A stretch of DNA of 64,000 nt, taken from the NCBI RefSeq assembly GCF_029784155.1, contig NC_073692.1, forward strand, positions 366,339,160 to 366,403,159. The letters run 5' to 3'. A program made the position numbers and the translations under genes. The stretch is from Uranotaenia lowii. Taxonomy: Eukaryota; Arthropoda; Insecta; Diptera; Culicidae. The notes below the pieces were generated by a model, which saw only the letters and a list, made by a program, of their open reading frames with translations, did no database searches and was not told the origin of the DNA. Below are positions 12,222 through 24,350 of this stretch, piece after piece; positions within the stretch are counted from its first letter, which is position 1, and each line of letters begins with the position of its first letter.

Positions 12222-14640
12222 TAAACTTCTTTGAAAAAATTGGTTAAAGAAATCAATTTGCTAATTTGTTGTGCATTTTTGGAATTGTTAGTTTCGGACG
12301 ACTACTCAGAAGCTTCAATTTCCATTAAAGTTTTTTTTCTTGTTTTTCTCTTCTTTCCAATTAATCCATGTTATTGCATGTATCGAAACTGAGTAAATAA
12401 TTATGTTCAATTCTTCTCAGCAAACAGTAGCTGATTGTTTTCTGAAGCAACAATACATCACACATCCGTCGTAGCAATTTGCTTGCTTTCAAGCCTGCAA
12501 CTGCACCAAATTGGCTGCAAATGCAGCTTGCAGCGTTTGGCAACGGACCAAATTAAACCAAGCCAAACCAACCAACGTGAACCAAAACATCAACAACAAC
12601 GGTAGCAGCATGTAATATTAACAAAACATCGGCCACACCGTTTGGTGGTTATTGGCTGGTTCACCTTAAATCCGGCGGGACATGTTACGGTGCCTACCTC
12701 TTATCAGGAGGGGGCCCACAAAGCTGCAGGGCCTGTAAAAATATTAATTTCACGCAGATATTAATGCCATCCCTGGGGAGAGAGAGAAAGGCTCAGATAT
12801 ATGGCGACCGTGCCATTCCGGCTGCTGCAACATGAGCGATGCGAGCAGCACAATGTTGTTTTGAAAAGGGTAGGGTGCACAACAATTCAGAAAAAAAATG
12901 TCACTGTGTCGACAAAATAATATTTGAAATATCATTTTTTACTTGGCAGGATCGCCAAGTATAACTTTAAATCATCATATCCAGCTTCAAATATATTTGA
13001 CCAAAATAAAGTTTCGAAATTTCTTGAAAACCACCCTTATGAATCCAGCATCCGAACCACTGGAACCATACTGCAGTACCAGCTTCAAATTTTTAGAGCA
13101 AAACAAAACCCTCGACACCAAACTCATTCGGTGAAACAGGGAGAAAATCGATCAATTTCCTTTTAAAAACACGATTTGTTTGAACGGCGCGCACTTTTTT
13201 TGTGGTTTTCTCTCGTTCTCCTTTTTGACAATGGCTGATGTTTACATCTACCAGACACACACCGAGATAATCCTTGGAATGGAAAAAGCTAACAGAAACA
13301 AAACAAAGTTGTAGAACCGAAAATCGGTGAAGCATTTTGCCGGTGATTTTTTTTTCTTCAGCTCCTACGCCTTTTTTCTCGATGGAGCCAACTTCTCCCA
13401 CTATCACGTTTTGTTTTCTCAGGTTTGTCTTTCGTTGTTGGTAAAGAGTACACACAACAACAACAAATCGAACCGTGGAGGACTTGGTTGGCCTGGAACC
13501 GAAACCTAAGATGTTCGGTTCCGTTCCAAAGTGGAAAAGTGTAATGCATTTTTAAAGATGTTCGAACTAAACGCTCCATAGGAGTAGGAAAAGTCGGTCT
13601 CCGGGTATGCTCACATCCATCGACTACATATGCTGCCTTTCGGCGACAAAAGAAAGTCTGGCATTGTTTGCTTATCAGTGTGTGTCTTTGACAAACAGGA
13701 AAAAATTGGTGCTTCAGAACTGTTCGGGAAAAAAAATTCAAGTTACATACTTGCCCCAGTCAGTGCCAGTAAGATTGTGGGAGTTCATTTTCTTGTTTGT
13801 TTGCCAGTTCTGAAAAATGTTGGCAGTGTTTACGGTTCCCGAAAGTTGGAATTCATTTCCAGAATTCTGGATTTATTTCAATAAAAATATATATTTTTTT
13901 TTTGTTTCGATTATAGCCGTTTTAGCATCATTATGGCATTCGCGACTATATCAACGTTACAGTTGGCGGATCGTTATTGAAAAACTTATTCGGTACAACT
14001 GTGTTCGATGTTTGCTCTTGGGCTTGAACTCGCGGACATCTGCTCAGGAGACAATAAAAAATATAATGATGCTGTGTAACGATGTAACAAAATGATTTTT
14101 TTTTAATATGAACATTTTCAGTAAAACCTTACTTTACCATTGTTAAAAAATCACACGATACTCCAAAATTGACTAAACCAACCAAAACTTACTAAAACAT
14201 TTCAATACAGTTTAAAAAAAAAATCTCCTCATTGTGATTTTTCAGAGTTGGATTATTTCGTTACATTGAAATCGATAGTATTAAACCTAGAAATATTCAT
14301 TGTAAAAGAATAGTTGACATGATTCGATCTAAGTATTTTTCACTGAAATGTAAGATATTACGCGTTTTCATGGATTTACAAAAATATTAAATTAACTTAA
14401 AACAAAGTAAACAATTATAAAGGTGCACATTGAAAATGCATAAATCAATTAAGTTTCATATGACTATTTTGGTATACGGATAGTTAAATTTTAATGAAAA
14501 AAATTTAAAATGAAAGATTTAGAGATTCTGTAAATTAAAAACCAACAAATTATTACTATTATAGATTGATTTATTTGAGGAATTTTAAGAACCAACAAAT
14601 GAAAATCAATGACATCACATAGATTTTTAAGATTGTTGAC
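12222..14640. other. Non-genic stretch, partly GC-richer, no gene recognised
   Basis: Around 12,480-12,880 and 13,090-13,700 the composition is more balanced and several short frames overlap on both strands. No domain, repeated family or strong splice pair was found. It could be conserved non-coding DNA of a neighbouring gene, but I cannot show that. Confidence 0.35.
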
Positions 14641-14646
14641 ATCAAT

Positions 14647-14850
14647 GCAGGTTTCAGTGGTGGAATAGAGTTATCTTTATTCATATATCGTCAGTCTAGT
14701 CGTTACATAACTATACAATTCGGTAACGATTGCTATTGTCTCCCTCTCCACTTATCATCTTCCCTTACCGGGAAAGCACTCATTTCTCAATGAGTACTTT
14801 GATACTCTTACCCAGAATATCTGGCAACACTGTTGTGCTCCCACAAATCC
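14647..14850 (+). repeat. Dispersed repeat D, copy 1
   Basis: Thirty bases from 14,647 (beginning GCAGGTTTCAGTGGTGG) are identical to the reverse complement of 35,529-35,558. Weaker similarity extends beyond, for example CGTCAGTCTAGTCGTTA and CCAGAATATCTGG versus matching blocks at 35,370-35,510. It lies just outside the 3' end of LINE-A copy 1. It may be a terminal piece of a retroelement, class unknown. Confidence 0.5.
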
Positions 14851-14974
14851 AATTTGAGTATTCTCGCCTAACCGTGTTATTTGTTATTTTTTATTTGTTT
14901 ATTTTCATCAACAGATATTGATCCAAATGATAGGTTAAAAATTAAAGACAAACTACAATTACACGGAATTTACC

Positions 14975-16430
14975 CTATACTATACTTAAAGCACTAAGGA
15001 TTCTTCTTCGAAATATTTCCCTCGAAACGTCAGAATCAAAATGATCGGAGAAGCGGTTAAACGTCCTTATTGCACCAATTAGCGCTGTATTAGCTCCGTA
15101 GTTATTCTGTCGGAGAGGAGCAAAGAGCTGAAGATTACGATTCCTCAAGCCTCGGAATCGCACGCTGAGTTGGAGTGCTTCTAGCAGTGCAGGGCAGTCA
15201 GTTCTAGACGAAAGCAGATCGGCAACGATAGAGGCCCGTGTTGCGGTCCGGCGGGCCTGCAGCGTGTCGATGTCGATAAGGCGGCAGCGGCTTTCATAGC
15301 TGGGGAGTCGGAACGGGTCTTGCCAGTTCAGGTTCCGGAGAGCGAAGCGCAAAAAACGCCTCTGGTTGGCCTCGATACGCTCCGAGCCATTTTGGTAGTA
15401 AGGCCGAGGCATATTCGAGGGACGATCGAACCAAGCTGCAGTAAAGACTTTTGAGGCAATAAATATCCTTCAAGTCTTTTGTCATGTGGAATAAAAGACC
15501 CAGGCATCTGGAAGCTTTATCGACGATGTAGTTTGTGTGGATCTTGAAATCCAGCCGTTTGTCCAGGATCACACCAAGGTCTTTCACATGCTCAACTCGT
15601 GCAATTGCCTCATGTCCAAGAAAATAATCAGCCGATAGCGGTAGCCGCTTGCGTGAAAACGAAATTACCGTACATTTGATGCGATTCAAGGGAAGGCAAT
15701 TGACATCACACCAAGCGGCGAAGATGTTAAACTGGCTCTGCAAGACGTTGACATCTTCGGGGCTGTTGATGGATTGAAACAATTTCAAGTCGTCGGCATA
15801 CGCCAGTTTTGATCCGAGAAGCAGCAGCACGTCGTTGAAGTAGATCAGGAATATGATGGGTCCTAGGTGGCTCCCTTGAGGTACTCCAGAAGAGGCAGGT
15901 AATTGATTGGAAAATGATTCACCTGATCGTACAATAAGTTTCCGTCCTTCCAGGTAGCTATGGAACCATTCCAGTTAAGAGCCGCAAATACCGATACGAT
16001 CTAGTTTGGCTATGGATATTTTGTGGTTTACCTTGTCGAAAGCTGCGGTCAGGTCGGTGTAGATTACGTCGGTTTGATATCCCATGGCAAAACTGTCTTG
16101 CACGGAAGATGTGAACGTCAACAGGTTTGTTGTCGTAGAACGTTTGGACATGAATCCATGTTGTTCGTTAGAGAAATAAAAATTACAATACGAGAAAAAT
16201 GAATCTAATACAACCAGCTCAAACAGTTTGGCGATCGCACATAGGGCAGAAATACCGCGATAATTGTTAACGTTCCTCCTGTCACCTTTTTTGTAGACCG
16301 GAAACATGTAAGCCTCTTTCCAAATGGAAGGGAACGTGAATTCAGTGAGCGATGATTGGAAGATTCGTTTTATAGGAGTCAGCATATGTGATATATGGCC
16401 TGCCTTCGACCAGACCGAACTGAACGCCAT
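14975..16430 (-). pseudogene. LINE-A reverse transcriptase, broken
   Basis: This is the reverse transcriptase of LINE-A copy 1. Motif A reads YTDLTAAFDKVNH and the catalytic motif YADDLKLF. Downstream it carries VRSSLEYASA and a C-terminal RRTATRASIVADLLSSR block. Compared with the open copy at 22,916-24,424 there is an in-frame TAA at 15,973-15,975, where copy 2 has a leucine after CGS, and a frameshift near 15,410 just after EYASA. It would not give a full enzyme. The N-terminal side is cut off by an inserted hairpin at 16,405-16,645. Confidence 0.85.
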
Positions 16431-16645
16431 GAGAAAAAATTTAAACTGCAGGTTTCGAAACTCTTGTTATTCTTGTGCGCTACCGATACATCTAAAATAA
16501 TTCAATGGGATTTGTTCCTAGGAATAGAAACTATTGATTATGATTGATAAGTTTTACAGATTTCATCTATAGATGAAAATTTTTGTCCATTATACTCAAG
16601 TGACTCGAAAAAATGCTGATGGCGTTCAGTTCGGTCTGGTCGAAC
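16405..16645. repeat. Hairpin insertion inside LINE-A copy 1
   Basis: A perfect 26-bp inverted pair, TTCGACCAGACCGAACTGAA (continuing CGCCAT) at 16,405-16,430 and its complement at 16,620-16,645, flanks about 190 bp of unrelated AT-rich DNA. Weaker pairing continues outward with CTATATGG against CCATATAT. It interrupts the reading frame between the linker and the fingers of the reverse transcriptase. Confidence 0.7.
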
Positions 16646-16649
16646 CCCG

Positions 16650-17505
16650 ACCATATAGCGTTTTAGAAAAGTCGAAGTCCGGAATGCCATCCGGACCTGC
16701 AGAAACACTGGATTTCAGCTTAGCAGTCGCCTTCAAGACGGTATCATCATTGATTACGATGTGATGAAAGGAAGTGCTCTGACGTGGGACGTTACTAGCC
16801 GCCATGGTCAACTGGTCCGTGGATATTGAACCAGAATCAAAAGTATCACGGAATTTGTTAGCGAAGAGGTTACAGATATCAAGGTCTGAAGTCGCCGACT
16901 TGTCTTCCAAAAACATGTAGGACGGTAAGCCCGATACTTTCCATTGGTCCTTAATGTTCTGCCAAAACGATTTGGGTCTAGTTTTAAAACCACGCTGAAT
17001 CCGGATAAGGTAGCCCTGGTAACAACGCGTGCATACTTTTTTATAAGCTACGTTAAGTTTGCGATATTGGTTTTTGGCGTGGAGAGACTTGTGCCTCAAG
17101 TAGTAGTAGCGGAGGGCTTTGTTCTTGAGTGCTTTCATTTGTCGCAACTCTTTCATGATCCAGGGAGCACGTAGGTCAGAGGCTGCTGAGCGTTTTGGTA
17201 CGTGACGATCGATGATGTAGAAGATAGATTATATGGGAGAACTTCATAGCAACGGCGTTTGGATCGGAAGATTCGAGTTCAGAATTCCAGTCGATGACGT
17301 CAAGCGTTTGTGAAATAGCGACAAAATCGGCTTTCTTGAAATCGAGAAAAAAGGATGCCGGCTTCTTGATAGGAGTCACAACTTCAGAGATTTCAAGCGA
17401 AAGCAGCAGTGCCGGGTGGTGAGGAACAAGCTTAACCAGAGGCGCAGAAGCTAGTTCAATCGTAGCCAATTGGGATCCTTCGTTAACAAAACAGAGATCG
17501 AGCAA
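16650..17505 (-). pseudogene. LINE-A endonuclease end and linker, broken
   Basis: Minus-strand coding remnants of LINE-A copy 1. At 17,176-17,505 the tail of an endonuclease/exonuclease/phosphatase-type domain shows LDLCFVNEGSQ and HHPALLLSLE. At about 16,650-17,156 a linker typical of these elements includes KSFWQNIKD, NLFANKFRDTF and SAGPDGIP just before the reverse transcriptase. The two parts lie in different frames, so a frameshift falls near 17,160-17,210. The catalytic N-terminal half of the endonuclease is not recognisable. Confidence 0.7.
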
Positions 17506-17696
17506 GAGCGACCATTCTCATTGTTTGATGATGTAAATATTTGTACCTTGTTTATAATCATCACCTGTCATCAGCAATTATTGACCTATTGTTCTCGATT
17601 GCGAATTGAACATAGCAAGAGGAACCAAAACAAGCAATGTTGTGGTTCTGCTCGTGGCAGCAGAAGTCTGCTCTGTTCCGGACGCCGGAGGAAACC

Positions 17697-17805
17697 GTAA
17701 GTTTCAACAAAGATTCTACAAACTTATGTATTGGGTGAACTTTAATCAAAAATATGTTGCATTTTTTAAATATTGATTAATGCTGTATATTTCCAAATAT
17801 TTCAG
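17697..17805 (+). other. Candidate intron between short exons
   Basis: A consensus donor GTAAGT at 17,697 and an acceptor ending TATTTCAG at 17,805 delimit 109 bp. The upstream flank is GC-richer than its surroundings. Joining the flanks leaves one frame open from about 17,585 to about 17,985, without an obvious ATG. It may be chance. Confidence 0.25.
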
Positions 17806-17826
17806 TAATTATATTCAACTCCAACC

Positions 17827-18204
17827 ATGCTTGGCATCGCTCCTCAGATTTGCCCGTTCAGAGTAAGAGCGTGTATTTTTTTCGCTGTGCTCTTCCCAAG
17901 CAGAGAATCTTTAAAAAATGCTCAGTTACCTCCAGAGCGACCAAGCGTCCACCCAAGTGTGGGCAAGAGATGCAAGCAAACTGATGAAGTGCGTTCTCGG
18001 TGCAGATTAATTCGTCGCACTCGGGCGAAAGAGAAGCTTTACAGAAAACTCGGTTTGTCTTCATCGGTTGCGTCTGGATCGATGTTTGGAAGTGTGTCAG
18101 AATTTACAATGCAGAATATAAATCTAACGGAACTAAATGAATAACGCCAAATGTAGTTAAGATAGAATGCTGGTGTTTTCGACAACATTGCTCTGTAAAA
18201 TAAA
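17827..18204 (+). other. Candidate short ORF with downstream poly(A) signal
   Basis: An ATG frame of 105 codons (17,827-18,144) starts 21 bases after the acceptor-like TTTCAG and is followed by AATAAA at 18,199-18,204. The middle is basic (RRTRAKEKLYRK) and the end reads FTMQNINLTELNE. I recognise no family. The frame could equally be accidental, because another frame also stays open across the candidate splice. Low confidence. Confidence 0.22.
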
Positions 18205-19610
18205 GCGCATATTTTGATATGAAATATAAAGTTTAGAAGTCCACCAATAGCGAGATATAAATCATAACTTTCTTGTTTAGAATTTTAGAGCTTTAGTTTC
18301 TTCTACAAAGTTATTTATCTCAACAAAATACACAACTTTGCTTAACATATCAAAGTTCTACAATCTTAACCCAAGGAGATACGGTTGAATTAAAAAAAAA
18401 TACTTGAAAAATGCTCTACAAAAAGTTATTGTTATTATCGCGCTATTTTTAAATCTCTCGCCTTTAAATTTTATATCAAAATATGCAAATTAACAACTTT
18501 GCCCAAAACACCTATCTTTTCATTCCTGAGCGAGTTCCTCTAGATTGATGTTCTGCACCAGGACAAATGATTAGCTACGAAAGCTTTCTTCGGTCGAAAA
18601 ATATCAAAAGCGTAGCGGTTAAGGAAGATAAATCCTAAATTTTACGATTTGTGAAAGTTTTGAAGTTTTATTATTAAAATTTGTCCCAGATCCCTGCGTA
18701 ATGTTCACGGTTTGTTTAAAAGACAAAGATTTTTGGATAATTTTAGTAAATGTTACTTTTCGAATTGCTGCTTTTGTAAATTAATGCTTCCTACATACGA
18801 TATTAAAAGTGCATAAACCTAAGTGTACAGCAATTTGCGGATGCCCGAATATTGTGAAAAAACCACTTGGATTTTGCCCAGTTTTATCCACATTATTTGG
18901 AAAATGAAACAAGAAAATCAAATTCAGTTTAAAATTGTTTGTCAAAATTGAGTTTGTGAAAGTTTATTTCATCAAAAATCAAACCAAAACTTTCTTTCGT
19001 ATGCTTTAAACATAAATTTGACACTGCTGATGTGTTGCAACAAAAAATTTAAGTCGTTTTCCTTCACTAGATGAATGTCTGGAATTTCCTCAGATTTGGC
19101 CGGATATTGCTCGGTTTATGGAATGGAGAATTTCAGATTATTTACCCGGTTTTCAGCATGTTTTTCAAATAATTTGCCAGGAAGTGCCCGGCCCGGCTAC
19201 GTACAGAAATAGTTCATACATAAATCTACATTGGACCTCTTCAACTGATGCACTGTTCCGCACTGCATAACGGCTTTTTTTTTAAGAAAACATTCCTGCA
19301 TTGAAATCTTTCCGGCTGGATACACTGAGCTACGCAGCAGCGTCGCTAGAGCACAATTTTCTAGCCAGCTCCTTCTCTTTTCTTTAGAGCGAGCGACGTC
19401 CACCCGACCGTCAGAGCAACCGCAATCGGGCGCACTCGGCAAAAAGATAAGTGAACGTTGATCGGCTGAGCAGTGCACTCGGAAACCGAAATGATAAAAG
19501 TGTTATTCGTTCTCTGCTCTGTTCTGTTTGCGAGGTGTTGGACAAGCATGACTCCAACATCAAACCATATCTCAATGCCTGTGTTTGCAAGGTAAACGAT
19601 AGAGATCACT
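18205..19610. other. AT-rich stretch, no supported feature
   Basis: No gene was recognised. Around 19,090-19,195 there are GGCCGGATA, ACCCGG and GCCCGGCCCGG blocks reminiscent of the repeat at 146-625, but I could not align them. Confidence 0.35.
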
Positions 19611-19816
19611 TTAACACGTTCGTCGCCATGCTCATTTTGGTAGAAATTCTCGGAGCGAGAAAGAAAAAAGGGAGAGTTCCAGATTTGTAACGCCATAAGG
19701 CTTAACTGGGCGGCTAACTTGAGTAAGATAGCGTCACACGTTTTTTTATGTGACGGGACCTCCCAGGAAATACATCCGTCACACAAACATGGGTCCCATG
19801 GCGACAAACCTGTTAA
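19611..19816 (+). mobile_element. TTAA MITE family E, copy 1
   Basis: It begins TTAACACGTTCGTCGCC and ends GGCGACAAACCTGTTAA, so its inverted ends carry TTAA at both boundaries, as piggyBac-type elements do. It is about 206 bp and non-coding. Internal blocks CTCGGAGCGAGAAAGAAAA and GTCACACAAACATGGG recur in the copies at 52,170-52,761. Confidence 0.8.
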
Positions 19817-19922
19817 ATGAAGTACATACTCATGGAAAGAGGAATTGTAGCAGATGACCTACACAGATCATCTCCTAAATAGATGATACACAGAGATTAT
19901 GGACAGCTAAGAAGATAAATAA

Positions 19923-20456
19923 CCCAGCAAACATTTTTGTAGCTAAGTTCTAATGCTACTTTGATAAACGTTTCATATACATAATAAAACGATTGTATAA
20001 AAGTTGAAAAAACAGCATTTACCTACCGAAGTGGAGGCAATATACATACAAAAATTTCAATTCTTTCTAAAGCGTTGCGAACTACATCGATTGGGCTTTA
20101 GCCGACATCTTATTCGTACCTATCGGAAATATGCAAGGGAGTAGCGTTCATAGCCTTCAAATCGTTGCCAGCGACAATATGTTCCAGTTCTCTCATTGGT
20201 AAATATTACTCAATTCACATCTGATTTTTAGCCATATGGATGCCCTGCTGGTTGCAGAGAGAACATGACGATGATTTCGACATTCATTTCATTTCAAAGT
20301 TTAGAAACATTACGAAATTTCTATCATATCCGAGTTAAACTGACTTCAGACGACATTTTATACGATCTTTTCACTATGTGGTTGGCATTTCCATTCGCAA
20401 ACACCATTGTAAACGACTTAAGTAATGATATCTAATACGATTTCATGCTTTCTGGG
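19923..20456 (+). mobile_element. MITE family B (CCAGCAAACAT ends), copy 2
   Basis: It starts CCCAGCAAACATTTTTGT and ends CATGCTTTCTGGG, and aligns end to end with 5,833-6,374. The right terminus is slightly diverged. Non-coding. Confidence 0.75.
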
Positions 20457-22818
20457 AAAATGTTTTTTTATATACAACTCTACAGGGCCGTATGAAGAAC
20501 TGACTCAAAGAGGGTGGATTGATGACTAATTTTTATCTTTGATTTTTTGCCCTACAAGGCACGAATACAAAAAAATACTAAGTTTGTTTGTAACTAAATG
20601 ATTGTACATTTTAAAGTAATTTATCATTAAAAATTTTCATATTAATTCGTGACTGTAGAAAATTGATTCTAAACCAAAAAGGTAAGCTTAATACGCTTTC
20701 ATCGATGGTAAAAATCTTTTAATTTGTTTAAGAGTCTGGTTTATTAAACTTAGTTGATTTGAGCATAAATAATTTTTTATGTTTAATCTGTATCATGATT
20801 CTGAATTAAACCATGAATTGATAATGATCTGAATCTAAGTTTTCAATTTTGGATTGCCATTTCGAAGCTTTTAATGCATGAATTTTGTGTAAAAATTAAG
20901 TTTAAGAAATTGGTTTAATGTAATTTAAAATTTAATGTTCAGACCTGAAATTCTATAAACAAGAGAGAAAATTTTCAAAAAGTGTAGCAGAATTTTGAAC
21001 TTGAGATGGGTTTTTGAGGTTTTGGCATTAGTTTAAAGTCTAGATTGTTACTCTTGATAAGCCTTACTCAATTGTCATAATTTGTATTTTAAATTTTGGA
21101 TGTAGAGTAGAATACTTCGATTGCTTTTTGGGATTCTCATGCAAGGGGGGGGGGGAGGAGAATTTAACCCCCAAACTACCACCCCCCCGCCCCCTCCCCG
21201 TTTCTACGGCCATGCAACTCTATGAGTTGATATACTTCTAAAAATTCATTTCAATCGGTTTATTTTTACAACTTACATTAATTGAGGCCCTTGGAGCCAA
21301 AGAATAAATGCAAAAAAGCTACTTCGAGAAAACACGCTTTTAAATCGTTGTGTTTTTCCATTTTCCGTTTTTGTTAGGACAAGAAAAACAGCTCATTGTT
21401 GGGTTATTAGGGCTGAATAACATTTAACTTTTGAGTTCAAATTTTTCCATTGTGTTGTACACAGAATGGTCAATATAACAACGCTTATATAAAATTTTTG
21501 GTTTTTGAAATATAGAATCCTTGAGATCAGTAACATAACATATAATAATCGCTGCAACGATATATCGTCGCTTGGTATTAAAGGGGTCAAATAACTTTAT
21601 AAAAAAAAAATACAATAAATCCATCAAATATCCAAGCTGAAACAAGAACAAAATAAATCTGTAGAAATTGGGAAGTTTCTCACAATTTTTTTTTTAGAAT
21701 TTTCAAACTTGATTTGGAACACCCTGATTCTTCGATTTCCTAATATTTTTAATTTTTTAGCCATAGTTAAATGAAAATAACGAAAAGACGTTTTCGCTTA
21801 TATGGTTAATTTTTTTTTTTTTTTTTGTTGATTGCATAATATCAAATTCAACTCAAAGTAAACAAACGATTTGTTCACTTCCTCCCAGTCAAATAATTAA
21901 GTGATACGGCCGACCAAATTGGTGTACAAAATTGCCATACACGAATGGATTAATTTCTCTTACATGGTGTATCAACATCAAACGACGAATGCAATAAAAA
22001 CCATGCACGTGCCTTTAAACAAACAAGACGTTAAATAACGCTTAAATTATTTATGCCGTCCCATTCACCCAGCCCCCGTGCCAAGTCTCTGGTCCAGTAG
22101 TAGTTGTAAAATGCAATCACTGACATCGGTCCACACCGGATAGAAGAAGACAGAAGCAAATCGAGGAAGAAAGATATGGCAGAGTGAATTGTGGAATTAT
22201 AATTCATCCGAGTGATCCAAAAATTTCACATAACAAACGACAGCATCCACGCCAAGCCACGAAGCCCGGACTGTTTGTTGTTCGGTTGAATCCGGAGATT
22301 TTTATCTTCGACTCTGAATGTTTATTGTAAAAGCATGAGATATGACTAGCAGCGGTCAAATTGGACGTCGACGTGCGAGTACCCTCATTCGTATTATGAT
22401 GGTCCGATTCCGATGCCCGGATGGAAGCCGCAATTGTAGCCAATGAGCTGCTTCGGACAATTCGAATCTGTTTTCTCGGTTTTGAGCTCTGTTGTTGTGT
22501 TTTCGTTCCTATTTAGTCGTATTGTGTGGCTCTGTTTTACGGGCCTTTTGTTTGTGGTTTGTTTCGTTTGTTGGGTAACTGTTTTTGGAGAAAATAACAT
22601 TTCACTTCGTCGCGAGAGAGTGCGATATCTTCGTGGATAGTTAGAGCTGATTTTGGGGCCGAGATAATGTCCGAAAACTAATTTGAATCAATCAAGTGAC
22701 CGAATCATGCGATGGCTTTTTGGATGATGCCATTGGTTGAGTCAGAAATGTTTTGAAAGATTGAGGTTGGTGGACAGTCACACGTCATATGATGTTGAGA
22801 TGACTAACCTATATTGTT
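20457..22818. other. Non-genic stretch, no supported gene
   Basis: Mostly AT-rich, with a G-run at about 21,145-21,157 and a C-rich block at 21,160-21,199. From 22,040 to 22,700 the composition is more balanced and short frames occur on both strands, but no domain or splice structure is recognisable. Confidence 0.35.
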
Positions 22819-24350
22819 AGCATTTATTTATTTATTTATATATATTATTAAATCAACAGATCATATATTGATCCAAATGATATTTTAAAATTAAAAACTA
22901 AAAACAAATACAAATCTACACTGAACTTAGAACACTAAGAATTCTTCTTCGGAATAAAACCTTCGAAACGTCAAAATCAAAATGTTCTGAGAAGCGGTTA
23001 AAAGTCTTGATGACGCCAATTATTGCAGAGTTGGCCCCGTAATTGTTTAGTCTAACAGGAACGAAGAGCTGAAGATCCCGATTCCTCAAACCACGAGGTC
23101 GGACGCTAAGTGGAAGAACTTCCAAAAGTGCAGGAGAGTCGATTCTTGATGAAAGCAGATCAGCGACGAAAGAAGCACGAGTGGCGGTCCTGCGGGCTTG
23201 CAGCGTGTCGATGTCGATCAGGCGGCAGCGGCTTTCGTAGCTGGGAAGTCGAAAAGAGTCTTGCCAGTTTAAGTGTCGAAGGGCATACCTCAAAAAACGT
23301 CGTTGGATGGCTTCGATGCGATCAGAGCCGTTTTGATAATATGGGCACCAAACCGCAGAAGCATATTCGAGGATCGATCGAACCAGACTGCAGTAAAGAC
23401 TCTTCAGGCAGTAGATGTCCTTAAAGTCCTTCGTCATGCGGAAAAGAAGACCCAGGCTTCTGGAGGCTTTGTCAACGATAAAGTTGGTGTGATTCTTAAA
23501 ATCCAGCCGCGCGTCGAGGATCACACCAAGATCTTTCACGTGTTGAGCTCGAGAGATTGCATCGTTTCCAAAGAAATAAACGGCTGAGAGCGGGCGTCGT
23601 TTGCGGGAAAATGATATTACTACACATTTATCACGGTTTAAAGGTAGGCAATTGGCATCACACCAAGAGGCAAAGAGGTTAAACTGGTTCTGCAGGAAGT
23701 TCACATCCTCGGAGCCATTGATAGAGTAGTACAGTTTCAAGTCGTCGGCATACGCCAATTTTGGTCCATCGAGGAGTTGCAGCACGTCGTTGAAGTAAAT
23801 TAGGAATACTAACGGCCCTAAGTGACTTCCCTGAGGCACGCCTGATGAAGCTGAGAACTGCCTGGAAAAACAGTTACCCGTACGAACTGTCAATTTACGT
23901 CCCGTAAGGTAACTGCGGAACCAGCCAATGAGAGATCCACAAAATCCTAAACGCGCGAGCTTTCCGATGGCAATATCATGGTTCACCTTGTCGAATGCGG
24001 CAGACAGATCCGTATAGATGGCATCAGTTTGGGATTTCTTTGCAAAACTTTCATGCACGTACGAGGTAAAGGTTAGTAAGTTAGTTGTAGTTGAGCGTTG
24101 AGGCATAAATCCATGCTGGTCGTTGGAGAGGTTGTGCTTGCAGAACATGAAAATGGGATCTAAAACCACCAATTCGAAAAGTTTGGCAATAGCACACAGA
24201 GCTGAAATTCCTCGGTAATTATTAACATCTTTCCTATCTCCCTTTTTATGAACCGGGAACATGTAAGCTTCTTTCCACAGTGAGGGGAAGGTGGCCTGGT
24301 CGAGCGAAGCTTGGAAGATAAGCCTGATAGGAGTCAGCAAAGAAGGCATA
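22819..24350 (-). mobile_element. LINE family A, copy 2 (5'-truncated)
   Basis: Second, better-preserved copy of the LINE at 14,885-17,570, same orientation. On the minus strand it starts inside the reverse transcriptase, at about 24,350, and ends with CATTTGGATCAATATATG followed by an AAAT-repeat tail near 22,819-22,860. No target duplication is obvious to me. Truncation at the 5' end is usual for target-primed insertion. Confidence 0.88.

Larger units (their letters stand above)
14885..17570 (-). mobile_element. LINE family A, copy 1 (decayed non-LTR retrotransposon)
   Basis: A minus-strand non-LTR retrotransposon remnant of about 2.7 kb. Reading on the minus strand, it has the end of an endonuclease domain (LDLCFVNEGSQ, then HHPALLLSLE), a linker, a reverse transcriptase with AAFDKVNH and YADDLKLF, and a 3' end with TTGGATCAATATC and an A-rich tail near 14,885. 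The second copy (22,819-24,424) matches it closely. The sequence style fits the CR1/Jockey group, but the exact clade is not settled. The 5' end is lost or unrecognisable near 17,570. Confidence 0.85.

Noticed and set aside
13093..13884. Several 60-127 codon frames on both strands as genes
   Set aside because: They overlap one another in many frames, and no domain, splice pair or poly(A) context supports any single one.
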